From a virus: DNA of 23,827 bases. The stretch lies in IMG/VR virus record IMGVR_UViG_3300006923_000127, positions 1 to 23,827 of that record; one strand, written 5' to 3'. The notes under the pieces are model-generated. The model made no database searches and was not told where the DNA came from. It saw only the letters and a program-made list of their open reading frames with translations. Numbering within the stretch: position 1 is the first letter of the stretch; each line of letters begins with the position of its first letter. The translations under genes and the position numbers were made by a program. This document shows, piece after piece, positions 22,944-23,827 of the stretch.

Positions 22944-22952
22944 TGGTAAAAT
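22944..22952 (+). promoter_or_regulatory. Extended -10 promoter (ATGGTAAAATT variant)
   Basis: TGGTAAAAT within ATGGTAAAATT differs from the 3466 and 13592 elements by one base. It lies in the 37-nt gap after the previous gene and 11 nt before the ATG of the last fibre gene, so the leader would be only a few bases. Confidence 0.5.
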
Positions 22953-22963
22953 TAAGATAATAT

Positions 22964-23827
22964 ATGACATTTGAACAAATTGAAAAAGTAATTAAAAGGG
23001 CAATAAGACTTGCTGTTAAAGAAGCAGATGAAGAAGGAATTGACCTTAATGAGCCAGAATATGATGATATAAGGCTAGAGATTAGAGATTCTATCCTAGC
23101 TCGTTTTGGTGTCAGTGTAGAGGACTATGAGGAATACTCAGGTAAGAAACAACAAGCTTTCTCAGAAGCTAAAGCAAGGGTACTAGGTGAAGGTATCAGC
23201 AAAGTAATTCCTGATATTCAATGGGACAAGATTCAAGGAACACCTCATGTATTAACCTCTAAGGAGGTAAGGGAGATTGCTAAGGAGATTGCTAGACAAC
23301 ATGTTCCTAAACAGAAGATAGTTCATAGAATAGAAAAACCTAAGATTGTTAAGAAGGTTACTGAAGTTATAAAGGAAGAGTATGATGATGAACCTATTAG
23401 GAAAGAGTTTGCAGGTCTACAGAAGACCCTGAAAGAAATTCAAAAGATAAAGCCTCTTGATATACCTAAGCTAAAGAAAGAATTAGGTAGTGATTTCTCT
23501 GTGATGTTTGAAAAGAATATAGATACTCTAGGGATGCCCAACTTCCGTAAGTTAGCGATGGGTCTACAAGACCAGATTGATAATATTACAGGTGGTGACG
23601 GTGCTCTTGGTTGGGGAGATATAGGAGGAACAATCACAGACCAAACTGACCTTACAACCTACATTGCAGACCAAGTAGCTACATCAGATACCTTGCAAGA
23701 GGTAACAGACAACGGTGCTACTACAACGAATGATATTACAGTTGCAGGATTGGAAATTTCAGATACATCTCCTACCCTAACCATAACCCATACAACATCA
23801 GGTGATAATGCTGATATTGTGTATACA
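22964..23827 (+). CDS. Tail fibre-like protein, partial (runs off the right edge)
   Basis: An open frame from ATG 22964 continues for 288 codons to the window edge with no stop. The N-terminal part is helical and charged (MTFEQIEKVIKRAIRLAVKE), with lysine-rich helices (RIEKPKIVKKVTEVIKEEYD) up to about residue 185. The later part shows the fibre shaft style TTYIADQVATSDTLQEVTDN then GATTTNDITVAGLEISDTSP and TLTITHTTSGDNADIVYT, a repeat type found in many phage tail fibres and structural proteins. The helical N-terminus probably anchors it to the tail or head. It is preceded by an ATGGTAAAATT promoter-like element. The receptor-binding end lies outside the window. Confidence 0.75.
   Translation, partial: MTFEQIEKVIKRAIRLAVKEADEEGIDLNEPEYDDIRLEIRDSILARFGVSVEDYEEYSGKKQQAFSEAKARVLGEGISKVIPDIQWDKIQGTPHVLTSKEVREIAKEIARQHVPKQKIVHRIEKPKIVKKVTEVIKEEYDDEPIRKEFAGLQKTLKEIQKIKPLDIPKLKKELGSDFSVMFEKNIDTLGMPNFRKLAMGLQDQIDNITGGDGALGWGDIGGTITDQTDLTTYIADQVATSDTLQEVTDNGATTTNDITVAGLEISDTSPTLTITHTTSGDNADIVYT

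Noticed and set aside
2056-23637. Many minus-strand open frames of 65-133 codons opposite the structural genes
   Set aside because: They lie wholly inside well-supported plus-strand genes, lack family motifs, and have Ser/Leu/Arg-rich compositions expected from antisense translation.
1-23827. CRISPR arrays, insertion sequences, integrase or tRNA-linked attachment sites
   Set aside because: No regularly spaced repeats, transposase motifs, terminal inverted repeats or integrase genes were seen in the window.

Overview
This window looks like the late/structural half of an uncultured tailed dsDNA bacteriophage (Caudoviricetes), most likely short-tailed. The recognisable order is large terminase, portal, scaffold, HK97-fold major capsid protein, neck adaptor, glycine-rich fibres, a beta-propeller 'nozzle-like' protein, three large helical virion proteins and a further fibre. 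No sheath, tube or tape-measure gene is visible across 22 kb of rightward genes. The DNA is AT-rich. All genes read in the standard bacterial code, and TGA serves as a stop (ATGA overlap at 9632). Most starts lack a Shine-Dalgarno sequence and follow short A/T-rich leaders such as AAATT-ATG, often with a -10-like TATAAT just upstream. The host cannot be fixed from this; Bacteroidota-like or Patescibacteria-like translation signals are possible readings.

Layout. (1) Positions 1-1311 hold a leftward operon of seven very small genes (38-68 aa, the last running off the edge), packed with 1-2 nt gaps in its middle part. Two encode membrane microproteins. (2) Positions 1312-1945 are a non-coding divergent region. 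It holds a perfect DnaA box facing a near-perfect inverted copy, a TATAAT promoter, a possible four-way-junction RNA closed by a 7-bp stem (1438-1529), and another strong hairpin (1610-1640). (3) Positions 1946-7325 are the packaging and head module. (4) Positions 7326-7422 carry two overlapping, mutually exclusive 9-bp inverted repeats just after the capsid gene. (5) Positions 7423-13573 are an unusual sugar-biosynthesis cargo: one small gene, then seven tightly coupled genes. These are a GT-B glycosyltransferase, a second GT-B-like protein, an M28/DUF4910-like zinc peptidase homologue, a NeuA-like CMP-sugar synthetase, a NeuB-like nonulosonate synthase, a LicD-family nucleotidyltransferase and a small SAM methyltransferase. 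(6) Positions 13626-23827 are the neck, tail, fibre and probable ejection-protein module.

How it fits together. The NeuB-NeuA pair can be read as making and CMP-activating a sialic-acid-like nonulosonic acid. The neighbouring GT-B proteins could transfer it, and the LicD and methyltransferase homologues could modify the glycan. The cassette sits inside the late virion operon, directly after the major capsid gene, so glycosylation of the virion (or remodelling of the host surface late in infection) is the most economical hypothesis. It is the most interesting system in the window. Transcription seems to be driven by a recurring extended -10 element, ATGGTAnAATT, placed at operon breaks.
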